From Variovorax boronicumulans (GTDB lineage: Bacteria; Pseudomonadota; Gammaproteobacteria; Burkholderiales; Burkholderiaceae_C): a stretch of DNA of 64,000 bases. Below, piece by piece: positions 25,559-36,256 of the stretch; the first letter of the stretch is position 1, and every line of letters begins with the position of its first letter. The position numbers and the translations under genes are program-made. The notes beneath the pieces were generated by a model. That model worked only from the letters and a program-made list of their open reading frames with translations, did no database searches and had not been told where the DNA came from. The DNA lies in NCBI RefSeq assembly GCF_007677875.1, contig NZ_VEDO01000002.1:456572-520571 (forward strand), written 5' to 3'.

Positions 25559-27037
25559 ATGCAAAGCAAGCGGAACAAGGGGCTGGCGCGCTGCGTCATG
25601 GTGCTGGGCACGACCAGCGGCGCCGGCAAGAGCTGGCTCGCCACGGCGCTGTGCCGCTGGTATGCGCGCCAGGGCCTGAAGGTGGCGCCGTTCAAGGCCC
25701 AGAACATGAGCAACAACGCGCGCGTGGTGGAGGGCGGCGAGATTGGCAGCGCGCAGTACTTCCAGGCCCTGGCCGCGAATGCCGTGCCGGAAGTGCGCAT
25801 GAACCCGCTGCTGCTCAAGCCCGAGCGCGACACGCACAGCCAGGTCGTGCTGCTGGGCCGCGTCGACGCCGAGCTGACGGGCATGCCCTGGCGCGGGCGC
25901 AGCGCCAAGGTCTGGCCGCAGGTCGCCCAGGCGCTGGACGCGCTGCGTGCGGAGAACGACGTGGTGGTCATCGAGGGCGCGGGCTCGCCGGCCGAGATCA
26001 ACCTGGCGGACAGCGACATCGTCAACATGCGCGTGGCCGAGCATGCCGGCGCGCGCTGCCTGCTCGTGACCGACATCGACCGCGGCGGCGCCTTCGCCCA
26101 TCTGTACGGCACCTGGGCGCTGCTGCCGCCGGCCCAGCGTGCGCTGATCCACGGCTTCGTGCTCAACAAGTTCCGCGGCGACGCGGCCCTGCTCGCACCC
26201 GCACCGCAGATGCTGGAGCAGATGACCGGCGTGCCGACGGTGGCCACGCTGCCGATGTGGTGGCAGCACGGCCTGCCCGAGGAGGACGGCGTGTTCGACG
26301 ACCGCAGCACGGCGGCCGGCCAGGTCCGGCGCACGGTGGCCGTCATCGCCTACCCGCGAATCAGCAACCTGGACGAATTCCAGCCACTCAAGAACGTGGT
26401 CGGGCTGCGCCTGGTGTGGGTGCGCTCGCCGGCGCAGTTGGCCGGGTTGTCGGTGGCGACCGACTGGATCGTCTTGCCCGGCTCCAAGCACACCAGCAGC
26501 GACCTCACCTGGCTGCGTGCGCAGGGCCTGGACGCCGCCATCGCGGCCCACGCCGGGGCGGGGGGCGCGGTGCTGGGCATCTGCGGCGGGCTGCAGATGC
26601 TGGGCGAGGCGCTGGTCGACCCGCACGGCATCGACGGCAACGCGCCCGGCCTGGGCCTGCTGCCGCTGGTCACGCAGTTCGCGCCCGACAAGACGGTGCG
26701 TGCCACGCGCACGCGCTTCGGCACCGTGCAGGGGCCCTGGCAGGCGCTGTCCGGACTGGCGGTGCAGGGCTACGAGATCCACCACGGCCAGACCGCCGCC
26801 CATGCGGCCATGGCGCGCGACGGCGACCTGGCAACGGCCGTGCTGCCCGGGGGGCTGGGCTGGCAAGGCGGCCAGGGCGTTCTGGGGTTGTACCTGCATG
26901 GCTTGTTCGAGGATCCGGGCGTGATGCAGGCGCTGTTCGGCGCGGCCGGCAAGACCTTGGATGAGGTGTTCGACGGGCTGGCGGACTTTCTGGATGTCCA
27001 TACGGGCGGCGCTGTCCTACATCAACTGATGCACTGA
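25559..27037 (+). CDS. cobQ: Cobyric acid synthase
   Basis: 492-aa CobQ/CbiP, which amidates the b, d, e and g carboxylates of adenosylcobyrinate diamide. The N-terminal ATP-binding half has GTTSGAGKSWLATALCR and FKAQNMSNNARVV. The C-terminal class I glutaminase half has the Cys loop LGICGGLQMLG and the His segment YEIHHGQT. ATG 25559 places the P-loop at about residue 18, as expected; the open frame upstream is non-conserved. A hairpin follows the stop. It stands apart from the cobB-cbiB operon although it acts between CobO and CbiB. Confidence 0.95.
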   Translation: MQSKRNKGLARCVMVLGTTSGAGKSWLATALCRWYARQGLKVAPFKAQNMSNNARVVEGGEIGSAQYFQALAANAVPEVRMNPLLLKPERDTHSQVVLLGRVDAELTGMPWRGRSAKVWPQVAQALDALRAENDVVVIEGAGSPAEINLADSDIVNMRVAEHAGARCLLVTDIDRGGAFAHLYGTWALLPPAQRALIHGFVLNKFRGDAALLAPAPQMLEQMTGVPTVATLPMWWQHGLPEEDGVFDDRSTAAGQVRRTVAVIAYPRISNLDEFQPLKNVVGLRLVWVRSPAQLAGLSVATDWIVLPGSKHTSSDLTWLRAQGLDAAIAAHAGAGGAVLGICGGLQMLGEALVDPHGIDGNAPGLGLLPLVTQFAPDKTVRATRTRFGTVQGPWQALSGLAVQGYEIHHGQTAAHAAMARDGDLATAVLPGGLGWQGGQGVLGLYLHGLFEDPGVMQALFGAAGKTLDEVFDGLADFLDVHTGGAVLHQLMH

Positions 27038-27061
27038 TACTGCAACAATTCGGTACACTTT

Positions 27062-27088
27062 GCCGCTCATAAACCGAGCGGCTGAATT

Positions 27089-27090
<2 letters not shown>
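27062..27090 (+). terminator. Hairpin with T-run after cobQ, overlapping the next start
   Basis: GCCGCTC (27062-27068), a 7-base loop, its perfect complement (27076-27082), then TGAATTTT. This looks like an intrinsic terminator for cobQ. The following gene's TTG start lies in the T-run itself (27089), so the stem would also mask that gene's ribosome-binding region. A TACACT -10-like hexamer lies at 27054-27059. Confidence 0.5.
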
Positions 27091-30106
<3,016 letters not shown>

Positions 30107-30112
30107 GGGCCG

Positions 30113-30973
30113 CTAGGCGATGGCCGGCGAATCCGCACCGGAGGCCAGCACCTTGCCGCTGGCCGAGTGCAGCGCCTTGGCAGCGCCGCTTTTTTCGCGT
30201 GCGGCCGCCTTGCGGCTGCGCGCGGCCTCGGCCTCTTCCTTGGCGCCTTTGACCATCTCGCAGACCCAGTTGACCAGCACGTTGGTATAGGACTGGCTCC
30301 AGGCCTTTTGCGACAGTGCGTGGTCCGCGCCCTTGATCACGCGGTAGGTCATGGAGTGGGCCTTCTGGAAGGCGTCCAGGTAGTTCTTGATGACGGGGTG
30401 CGGCACCATGGTGTCGAACTCCGACTCGACCAGCAGCACGTCGCCCTCGAACTGGGCGGCGGCCGACAGCGCCCGGTTGCTGGCCGGCGCGACCACGCTG
30501 TTGCGGTAGGCCACGAGCTCCTCCCGGCTCAAGGCGCGTTTGGGCACCAGCCAGTCTTCGTCCTTGTACAGCGCCGGCACGCGCAGACCGAGCCAGCGCA
30601 CGGGGCGCAGCGTGGACAGGATGGCTGCCAGGTAGCCGCCGTAGCTGCTGCCGACCACCGCCACGGCCGAGCCGTCGACCGAGGGATGGCCAACCAGCAC
30701 GTCGTAGGCCGCCAGCATGTCGGCGAGGTTGTCCTCGCGCGTGACGGCGTCGCGGGCGGCGCGGTCCTGGGCGTGGCCGCGCAGGTCGAAGGTCAGGCAG
30801 ATGCAGCCCAGCGCGGCGATCTCGTGCGCCCGCGCGATGTACTGCTCCTGGCTGCCGTCCCAGCCATGCACGAGCATGACGCCGGGCATCAGGCTGTTGG
30901 GACCGACCAGGGTGCCGGCGATGCTGCGGTCGCCGACCGGGATGTGGATGCTGTTATGCCGGGTGGTGGTCAT
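30113..30973 (-). CDS. Alpha/beta hydrolase (dienelactone hydrolase/peptidase-like)
   Basis: 286-aa serine hydrolase fold. The oxyanion segment is VMLVHGWDGS at about residues 32-41, and the nucleophile elbow GSSYGG has S110. The likely acid is in ESEFDTMVP and the likely His in KGADHALS. The C-terminal 45 residues are rich in Ala, Lys and Ser and probably disordered. ATG 30973 was chosen because it begins at the conserved region and overlaps the upstream DUF3182 gene by 20 bases, implying translational coupling. The substrate is unknown. Confidence 0.85.
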   Translation of the reverse strand: MTTTRHNSIHIPVGDRSIAGTLVGPNSLMPGVMLVHGWDGSQEQYIARAHEIAALGCICLTFDLRGHAQDRAARDAVTREDNLADMLAAYDVLVGHPSVDGSAVAVVGSSYGGYLAAILSTLRPVRWLGLRVPALYKDEDWLVPKRALSREELVAYRNSVVAPASNRALSAAAQFEGDVLLVESEFDTMVPHPVIKNYLDAFQKAHSMTYRVIKGADHALSQKAWSQSYTNVLVNWVCEMVKGAKEEAEAARSRKAAAREKSGAAKALHSASGKVLASGADSPAIA

Positions 30974-32156
30974 CGCTCGCCGTGACGGTGTATTTGGTGA
31001 GCGGGCCGACCTGATCGTCCACACCGCGGAAATAGACCACTGCGCCGGGCGGCAGCGTCTCGCACGGGCCGAAGACCTCGTAGCCGCTGGCGCGCACGAC
31101 GTGGCGCTGCGGGTCGGCCTGGAACGCCTCCAGTGCTGCGATCTCCGCGCCGGTGGCGCCGCCGGCGCGCCAGGACTGCTCCAGCACGCCGGAGCGCCAT
31201 TGCCCGTCCGGCATCAGGCCCTGGGCCACGTCGTAGTTGATGCGCGAGGCGAAGAAGCCCGGGAATGCGGCCTGCGCGGCGCTGTCGTACAGCAGCGCCT
31301 GCTCGACCGCGGTGCGCACCTCGGGCGCCAGCACGAGGGACAGCAGCGCCTGGAAATCCCCGCGCACCACGGTCAGGTCGGAGCCGCCGTAGACCTCGGC
31401 CCCCTGGTGGTTGTGCGTCAGCCGCTGCTGTCCGAAGTAGGTCGCCACCATGCCGGCCACGTGCACCTGGCCGACGCTGAGCGTCTGCACCTCGCGCAGG
31501 TTCTGCTCGATGACCACGCCGTCCTGCGCGAGCATCTCGTCGGCGATGCCCGCCAGGCAGGCATCGAAGGCCGCGCGGTCCCGGGCCACGGTCTGGCCGT
31601 TGCCACCGGTTTCGCGGACCAGCTTGATGCGGACCGGGCCGGCCTGCAGCAGTTCTTCGGCCGCCACCGTGGCGTCGGCGCGCGTGAAGGCGGTGTAGCC
31701 CGGCAGCACGGCGTCGCCGACCATGCGGCTGAAGGCAGGATTCCAGCCTTCGGGTGCCTGGGCGTCGGCCGCCACCAGTGGATGGGTGATGGCCTTGGTC
31801 GAGACGAAGGGGTAAGGCACCACGCCGCCGAAGAAGTCATCGCGGCCGTGGATGCCCAGAGCCTGCGCGCGCCCGGTACCGACCAGCGTGTCGCTGGGCA
31901 CCAGGTACACCGGGCCCAGAGGCGCCTGGGCGAACTCCTCGGACACCGCATAGCCCTTGAGCCGCGCCAGGCGGCGCACCACCTCCATGCGCGTCATCTG
32001 CTCATGGGCGCTGGCGTAGCCGCGCAAACCCTGGGTGTAGGCCATGACCGTGCCGGCACCGGGCACGGCAGCAGGGGCAGCGGGGCAGGCCAGCGGCCCG
32101 GCCCGCTCGGCGGGGAGGGCGCTCATGGCGGCCAGGGGGGACGGGGGCAATGTCAT
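30954..32156 (-). CDS. DUF3182 family protein, ATP-grasp-like
   Basis: 400-aa protein I recognise as DUF3182, of unestablished function. The middle reads like an ATP-grasp enzyme: a lysine strand VRIKLVRETGGNGQ (about residue 183), an acidic strand VVIEQNL, and a C-terminal portion ending in FRGVDDQVGPLTKYTV. The ATG at 32156 has GAGG about 7 bases upstream; ATG 32126 is an alternative, and the first ~45 residues are low in conservation. The 20-base overlap with the downstream hydrolase gene suggests the two work together, perhaps as ligase and hydrolase on a shared substrate; that is inference. It diverges from cobT. Confidence 0.75.
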   Translation of the reverse strand: MTLPPSPLAAMSALPAERAGPLACPAAPAAVPGAGTVMAYTQGLRGYASAHEQMTRMEVVRRLARLKGYAVSEEFAQAPLGPVYLVPSDTLVGTGRAQALGIHGRDDFFGGVVPYPFVSTKAITHPLVAADAQAPEGWNPAFSRMVGDAVLPGYTAFTRADATVAAEELLQAGPVRIKLVRETGGNGQTVARDRAAFDACLAGIADEMLAQDGVVIEQNLREVQTLSVGQVHVAGMVATYFGQQRLTHNHQGAEVYGGSDLTVVRGDFQALLSLVLAPEVRTAVEQALLYDSAAQAAFPGFFASRINYDVAQGLMPDGQWRSGVLEQSWRAGGATGAEIAALEAFQADPQRHVVRASGYEVFGPCETLPPGAVVYFRGVDDQVGPLTKYTVTASDDHHPA

Positions 32157-32278
32157 CGAGCACCTCGTGCGGTCAAAAGTGACTCCACTGTCGCCAAGAG
32201 GGCGCACGGTCTGCCATCCGCCGATCCCGTCATCGCGCGTCGGTGCCGGCCTACGCCCCGGCGCGCGACAATCGCGCA

Positions 32279-33352
32279 GTGACCGAATCCGACATTCTTT
32301 CCCTGCTGCGCCTGCCGGCCATCGCCGATGCCGAGGACAGTGCGCAAGCCCTGCGGCTGCAGCAGCTGCTGGACGACAAGACCAAGCCGCCCGGATCCCT
32401 GGGCCGCATCGAGCAACTGGCCCAGCAGCTGGGCCTGATCCTGGCCAGCGAGGCGCCCGTGCTGCAGGCGCCGCAGATGCTGGTGTGCGCGGCCGACCAC
32501 GGTCTGGCCGCGCAGGGCGTGTCGGCCTTCCCGCAGGAAGTGACGCGCCAGATGGTGGAGAACTTCCTGGCCGGCGGCGCCGCCGTGAGCGTGCTGGCGC
32601 GCCAGCATGGCATCGCGCTGACGGTGGTCGATTGCGGCGTGGCGCACGATTTCGGCGGCGACCGGCCCGGCCTGCGCGTGCGCAAGGCGGCGCCCGGCAC
32701 GGCCGATGCCTCGCTCGGCCCGGCGATGCGCGCGGCCGAGTGCGCCCAGGCCATCGCCCATGGCATGGACCTGGTGCGCGAGTTGCCCGGCAATGCGCTG
32801 CTGCTGGGCGAAATGGGCATCGGCAACACCTCGGCCGCCACGCTGCTGACCGCGCGCCTGACCGGCCACGAGGTGGCGGCCTGCACCGGCTCGGGCACCG
32901 GCCTGGCCGGCCCGGCGCTGGCGCACAAGCTGCGCGTGCTGCAGTCCGTCTATCTGCGCCATGCCGATGCGCGCACGCCGCTGGCGGCGTTGGCGGCCTT
33001 CGGCGGCCTGGAGATCGCCACGCTGGTCGGCGTGCTGCTGCAGGGCGCACGCGAACGCCGGGTGCTGGTGGTGGACGGCTTCATCACCACCGCGGCCGTG
33101 CTCGTGGCGCAGGCGCTCGCGCCGGCCGTGCGCGGCTACTGCGTGTTCTCGCACCTGTCGGGCGAGCGCGGCCATGCGATCGCGCTGGCGCACCTGGGCG
33201 TGCGGCCCCTGCTGGACCTGGGCCTGCGGCTGGGTGAAGGCTCGGGCGCGGCGCTGGCCTGGCCGCTGTTGCAGTCGGCCAGCCTGTTGTTGCGCGAAAT
33301 GGCCAGCTTCGCGGGCGCAGGCGTGTCCAAGCGCGGCGAACTGGCCGTTTAG
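32279..33352 (+). CDS. cobT: Nicotinate-nucleotide:dimethylbenzimidazole phosphoribosyltransferase
   Basis: 357-aa CobT, which activates the lower-ligand base to alpha-ribazole phosphate. Diagnostic segments are DDKTKPPGSLGRIEQLA (about residue 38), VCAADHGLAAQGVSAFP, LGEMGIGNTSAATLL, LVVDGFITTAA and the catalytic-Glu loop GEGSGAALAWPLL. GTG 32279 gives a length very close to E. coli CobT; a GTG at 32243 in frame would add 12 residues. A GACAAT -10-like hexamer lies just before it. No cobS or alpha-ribazole phosphatase gene follows, which is unusual. Confidence 0.94.
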   Translation: MTESDILSLLRLPAIADAEDSAQALRLQQLLDDKTKPPGSLGRIEQLAQQLGLILASEAPVLQAPQMLVCAADHGLAAQGVSAFPQEVTRQMVENFLAGGAAVSVLARQHGIALTVVDCGVAHDFGGDRPGLRVRKAAPGTADASLGPAMRAAECAQAIAHGMDLVRELPGNALLLGEMGIGNTSAATLLTARLTGHEVAACTGSGTGLAGPALAHKLRVLQSVYLRHADARTPLAALAAFGGLEIATLVGVLLQGARERRVLVVDGFITTAAVLVAQALAPAVRGYCVFSHLSGERGHAIALAHLGVRPLLDLGLRLGEGSGAALAWPLLQSASLLLREMASFAGAGVSKRGELAV

Positions 33353-33361
33353 ACTTTCCCG

Positions 33362-35533
33362 ATGGCCCACGACGCTTCCCTGCAGACCTTGGCGGCGCTC
33401 GTGGTCGAGGCCAGCGACAACGCGGTCGTGGTCTGCGGCCCCGATCTGCGCACGCTGTACGTCAACCCCGGCTTCTGCCGGCTGATGGGCTACCAGCTCG
33501 AGGATCTGCAAGGCAAGCGACCGGCCGACGTGCTGGCCGGCCCGTCGACCGATCTGCAGGCCCTGGACGCCGCGCGCGATCCGGAGCGGCCCGCCAACTT
33601 CCGGCTCGAGCTGCTGCTGTACACGCGTGCCGGGCAGCCGCTGTGGGTGTCGATCACCAGCAATGTGGTGCGTGATGACCAGGGCAGTGTGCAGTACATC
33701 TGTTCGATGTTCTCGGACATCACGCTGACCAAGGTGCACGAGGTGTTGCAGCACCGCGTGCTCGACGCCATGGTGCACGAGCTGCCGGTGGCCGCGCTGA
33801 TGGACCTGGTCTGCGAAGAAGTCGAGCGCATTGCGCCCGAGCTCTTCTGCACCGTGCTGGATGTGGACGATGTCGGCCGGCTGCACCCCCTGGCCGGCCC
33901 CAGCCTGCCGCGGGCACTGGGCGAGGCACTGGACGGCCTGCCGATCGGACCGCAGGCCGCCGGCGGCGGGGCGGCGGCCTGGACCGGCGCCGACGTGGAG
34001 GTCGTCGACATCGCGGCCGACCCGGCCTGGCAGGGCCTGCTGCACCTGGTGCTGCCGCAGGGCCTGAAGGCTTGCTGGGCCTGCCCGGTGCGGGCCAGCG
34101 ACGGCACCGTGGTCGGCGTTTTCGGCCTGTACTTCGCCAGTTGCCGCGGCCCCAGCGCGTTCCACCGCAGCCTGGCCGGGATCTGCGTGCGCCTGTGTGC
34201 GCTGGCGCTGGAGCGCGAGCGCGCCCGTCTGCGCATGGAGCGGCTGGCCAGCGTTGACATGCTGACCGGCCTGGCCAACCGCATCGCATTGAAGTCGCGC
34301 GCGACGCAGCTGCTGGAGGAGCTGGCAGGCAAGGGCGCGCCCATGGCCGTGCTGTGCATCGACCTGGACCGCTTCCGGCTCGTCAACGAAACCCAGGGTC
34401 CGGACAGCGGCGACCAGCTGCTGCGCGAAACCGCGCGCCGGCTGACGGGCTGCGTGCGCAGCATCGACCTGACCGGCCGATTGGGCGGCGACGAGTTCGC
34501 AGTCATCCTGCCGTCGTGTCCGGTGCGCCAGGCGGCGACCGCGGCCGAGCGGCTGCTGGCGGCGGTGGCGGCACCCTTGGTGCTGCCGGGCGCGACGCTG
34601 CAACCGACCGCCAGCATCGGCGTGGCCATGTTCCCGGACGACGGCACCGACGTGGACACCTTGCTGCACCACGCCGACATGGCGCGCACACAGGCCAAGC
34701 TCAGCGGGCGCGGCGGCGCGCGCTTCTTCAACGAGGAAATGCAGCAGCGCACGCGCGAGCGCGTGGCGCTGGAGGCCGCGCTGCGGCTGGGCCTGCGCGA
34801 CGGCGGCCTGCGCCTGCACTACCAGCCGCAGATCGACCGGCGATCGGGCAGCCTGTACGGCGTGGAGGCGCTGGCGCGCTGGTCGCACCCGCAGTTGGGC
34901 GAGATTCCGCCGGCGCGCTTCATCCCGCTCGCCGAGGAAGCCGGCCTGGTGGCCGAACTGGGCCGCTGGGCGCTGGGAGAAGCCTGCCGCCAGATGGCGC
35001 AGTGGCGGCGCGCGGGCATCGCGGTGCCGCGCGTGGCCGTGAACCTGTCCACGCGCAACTTCGAGGAAGAGGGCCTGGTGCCCATGGTGGCCCGCCTGCT
35101 GGACGCCCATGGCCTGGTGGCCGGCGACCTCACGCTGGAGATGACCGAGAGCATGCTGCTCGATGCCACGCCCAGCGTGCTGGCCGCGCTGCAGGCGCTG
35201 CGTGCCATGGGCGTGCACCTGTCGCTGGACGACTTCGGCACCGGCTACTCCAGCCTGAGCTACCTGCACCGCCTGCCGATCCACGAACTCAAGCTGGACC
35301 AGAGCTTCGTGCGCGACCTGGCGGACAACGCCACCGCGCGTGCGCTGACCAACACTATCTTGCGCATCGGCGACAGCCTGAAGCTCACGGTCGTGGCCGA
35401 GGGCGTGGAGAACACGCTGCAGGCACAGCTGCTGGCCGAGCGCGGCAGCACCATCGTGCAGGGCTATCTGTATGGCCGCCCCATGCCGGCGCAGGCGCTG
35501 GCCGACTGGATCGCGGGCAACCCGCAGCAGTAG
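33362..35533 (+). CDS. PAS-GAF-GGDEF-EAL cyclic-di-GMP signalling protein
   Basis: 723-aa soluble protein. The PAS domain is about residues 10-130 (VYVNPGFCRLMGYQLEDLQGK-like). A GAF-like region covers about 140-295, the GGDEF domain has an intact GGDEF at 375-379, and the EAL domain has E502-A-L. The EAL metal/catalytic segments EMTESMLL, DDFGTGYSSL, KLDQSFV and AEGVEN are all present, so c-di-GMP phosphodiesterase activity is likely. The GGDEF substrate helix reads NETQGPDSGD rather than the usual GHxxGD, so cyclase activity is less certain. The layout resembles E. coli DosP with a GAF. It ends 3 bases from the converging nth stop. Confidence 0.92.
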   Translation: MAHDASLQTLAALVVEASDNAVVVCGPDLRTLYVNPGFCRLMGYQLEDLQGKRPADVLAGPSTDLQALDAARDPERPANFRLELLLYTRAGQPLWVSITSNVVRDDQGSVQYICSMFSDITLTKVHEVLQHRVLDAMVHELPVAALMDLVCEEVERIAPELFCTVLDVDDVGRLHPLAGPSLPRALGEALDGLPIGPQAAGGGAAAWTGADVEVVDIAADPAWQGLLHLVLPQGLKACWACPVRASDGTVVGVFGLYFASCRGPSAFHRSLAGICVRLCALALERERARLRMERLASVDMLTGLANRIALKSRATQLLEELAGKGAPMAVLCIDLDRFRLVNETQGPDSGDQLLRETARRLTGCVRSIDLTGRLGGDEFAVILPSCPVRQAATAAERLLAAVAAPLVLPGATLQPTASIGVAMFPDDGTDVDTLLHHADMARTQAKLSGRGGARFFNEEMQQRTRERVALEAALRLGLRDGGLRLHYQPQIDRRSGSLYGVEALARWSHPQLGEIPPARFIPLAEEAGLVAELGRWALGEACRQMAQWRRAGIAVPRVAVNLSTRNFEEEGLVPMVARLLDAHGLVAGDLTLEMTESMLLDATPSVLAALQALRAMGVHLSLDDFGTGYSSLSYLHRLPIHELKLDQSFVRDLADNATARALTNTILRIGDSLKLTVVAEGVENTLQAQLLAERGSTIVQGYLYGRPMPAQALADWIAGNPQQ

Positions 35534-35536
35534 GGC

Positions 35537-36175
35537 TCAGGGCGCGACGGTCTTGGGTTCGTAATCGCACCACGGCGCCACGCTGCAGCGCCAGCATTGG
35601 GGCTTGCGCGCCTGGCAGACGTACCGTCCGTGGAGGATCAGCCAGTGGTGGGCGTCGACCAGGTAGCGCAGCGGCACGCGGGCGAGCAGGCCTTGCTCGA
35701 CCTTGTCCGGGGTCTTGCCCGGCGCAAGGCCTGTGCGGTTGGCGACGCGGAAGATGTGCGTGTCCACGGCCATGGTCGGTTCGCCGAAGGCCACGTTGAG
35801 CACCACGTTGGCGGTCTTGCGGCCCACGCCGGGCAGGGCCTGCAACTCCTCGCGCGTGCGCGGCACCTCGCCGCCATGGCGCTCGACCAGGATCTGGCAG
35901 GTGGCCAGCAGGTTCTTCGCCTTGGTGCGGTACAGGCCGATGGTGCGGATGTAGCTCTCCAGGCCTTCCAACCCCAGCGTGAGGATCTTTTGCGGCGTGT
36001 TCGCCACGGGGTAGAGCCGGCGCGTGGCCTTGTTCACGCCCACGTCGGTGGCCTGGGCCGACAGCAGCACGGCGGCCAGCAGCTCGAACACGCTGGTGTA
36101 CTCGAGCTCGGTGACGGGGGAGGGGTTGGACTGCTGCAGTGTGGCGAAGAACTGCTCGATGTCATGGGGTGTCAT
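35537..36175 (-). CDS. nth: Endonuclease III
   Basis: 212-aa DNA glycosylase/AP lyase removing oxidised pyrimidines in base-excision repair. Helix-hairpin-helix LPGVGRKTANVVLN carries the catalytic Lys, VDTHIFRVANR holds the catalytic Asp, and the C-terminal 4Fe-4S ligands follow the C-x6-C-x2-C-x5-C pattern (CQARKPQCWRCSVAPWC). Length and start (MTPHDIEQFF) match the family. It is divergent from the gamma-glutamyltransferase gene. Confidence 0.96.
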   Translation of the reverse strand: MTPHDIEQFFATLQQSNPSPVTELEYTSVFELLAAVLLSAQATDVGVNKATRRLYPVANTPQKILTLGLEGLESYIRTIGLYRTKAKNLLATCQILVERHGGEVPRTREELQALPGVGRKTANVVLNVAFGEPTMAVDTHIFRVANRTGLAPGKTPDKVEQGLLARVPLRYLVDAHHWLILHGRYVCQARKPQCWRCSVAPWCDYEPKTVAP

Positions 36176-36222
36176 GGCGCGGCAGTGTAGGAGCCCGGCC
36201 GCTTGGCTGCGGGGTGCACTCC

Positions 36223-36228
36223 TACAAT
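36223..36228 (+). promoter_or_regulatory. -10-like TACAAT before the gamma-glutamyltransferase gene
   Basis: TACAAT followed by a GC-rich discriminator, 29 bases before the start codon and just upstream of an AGGAGA ribosome-binding site (36241-36246). No good -35 at 16-18 bases is visible. The same style of -10 plus CG discriminator recurs upstream of other genes in this window. Confidence 0.35.
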
Positions 36229-36256
36229 GCCGGGCTTGCCAGGAGACCGCCCCGCC

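Noticed and set aside
22569..25559. 996-codon plus-strand frame opposite the Pat gene
   Set aside because: His/Arg/Gly-rich antisense shadow of an obvious Pat protein, with no domain of its own.
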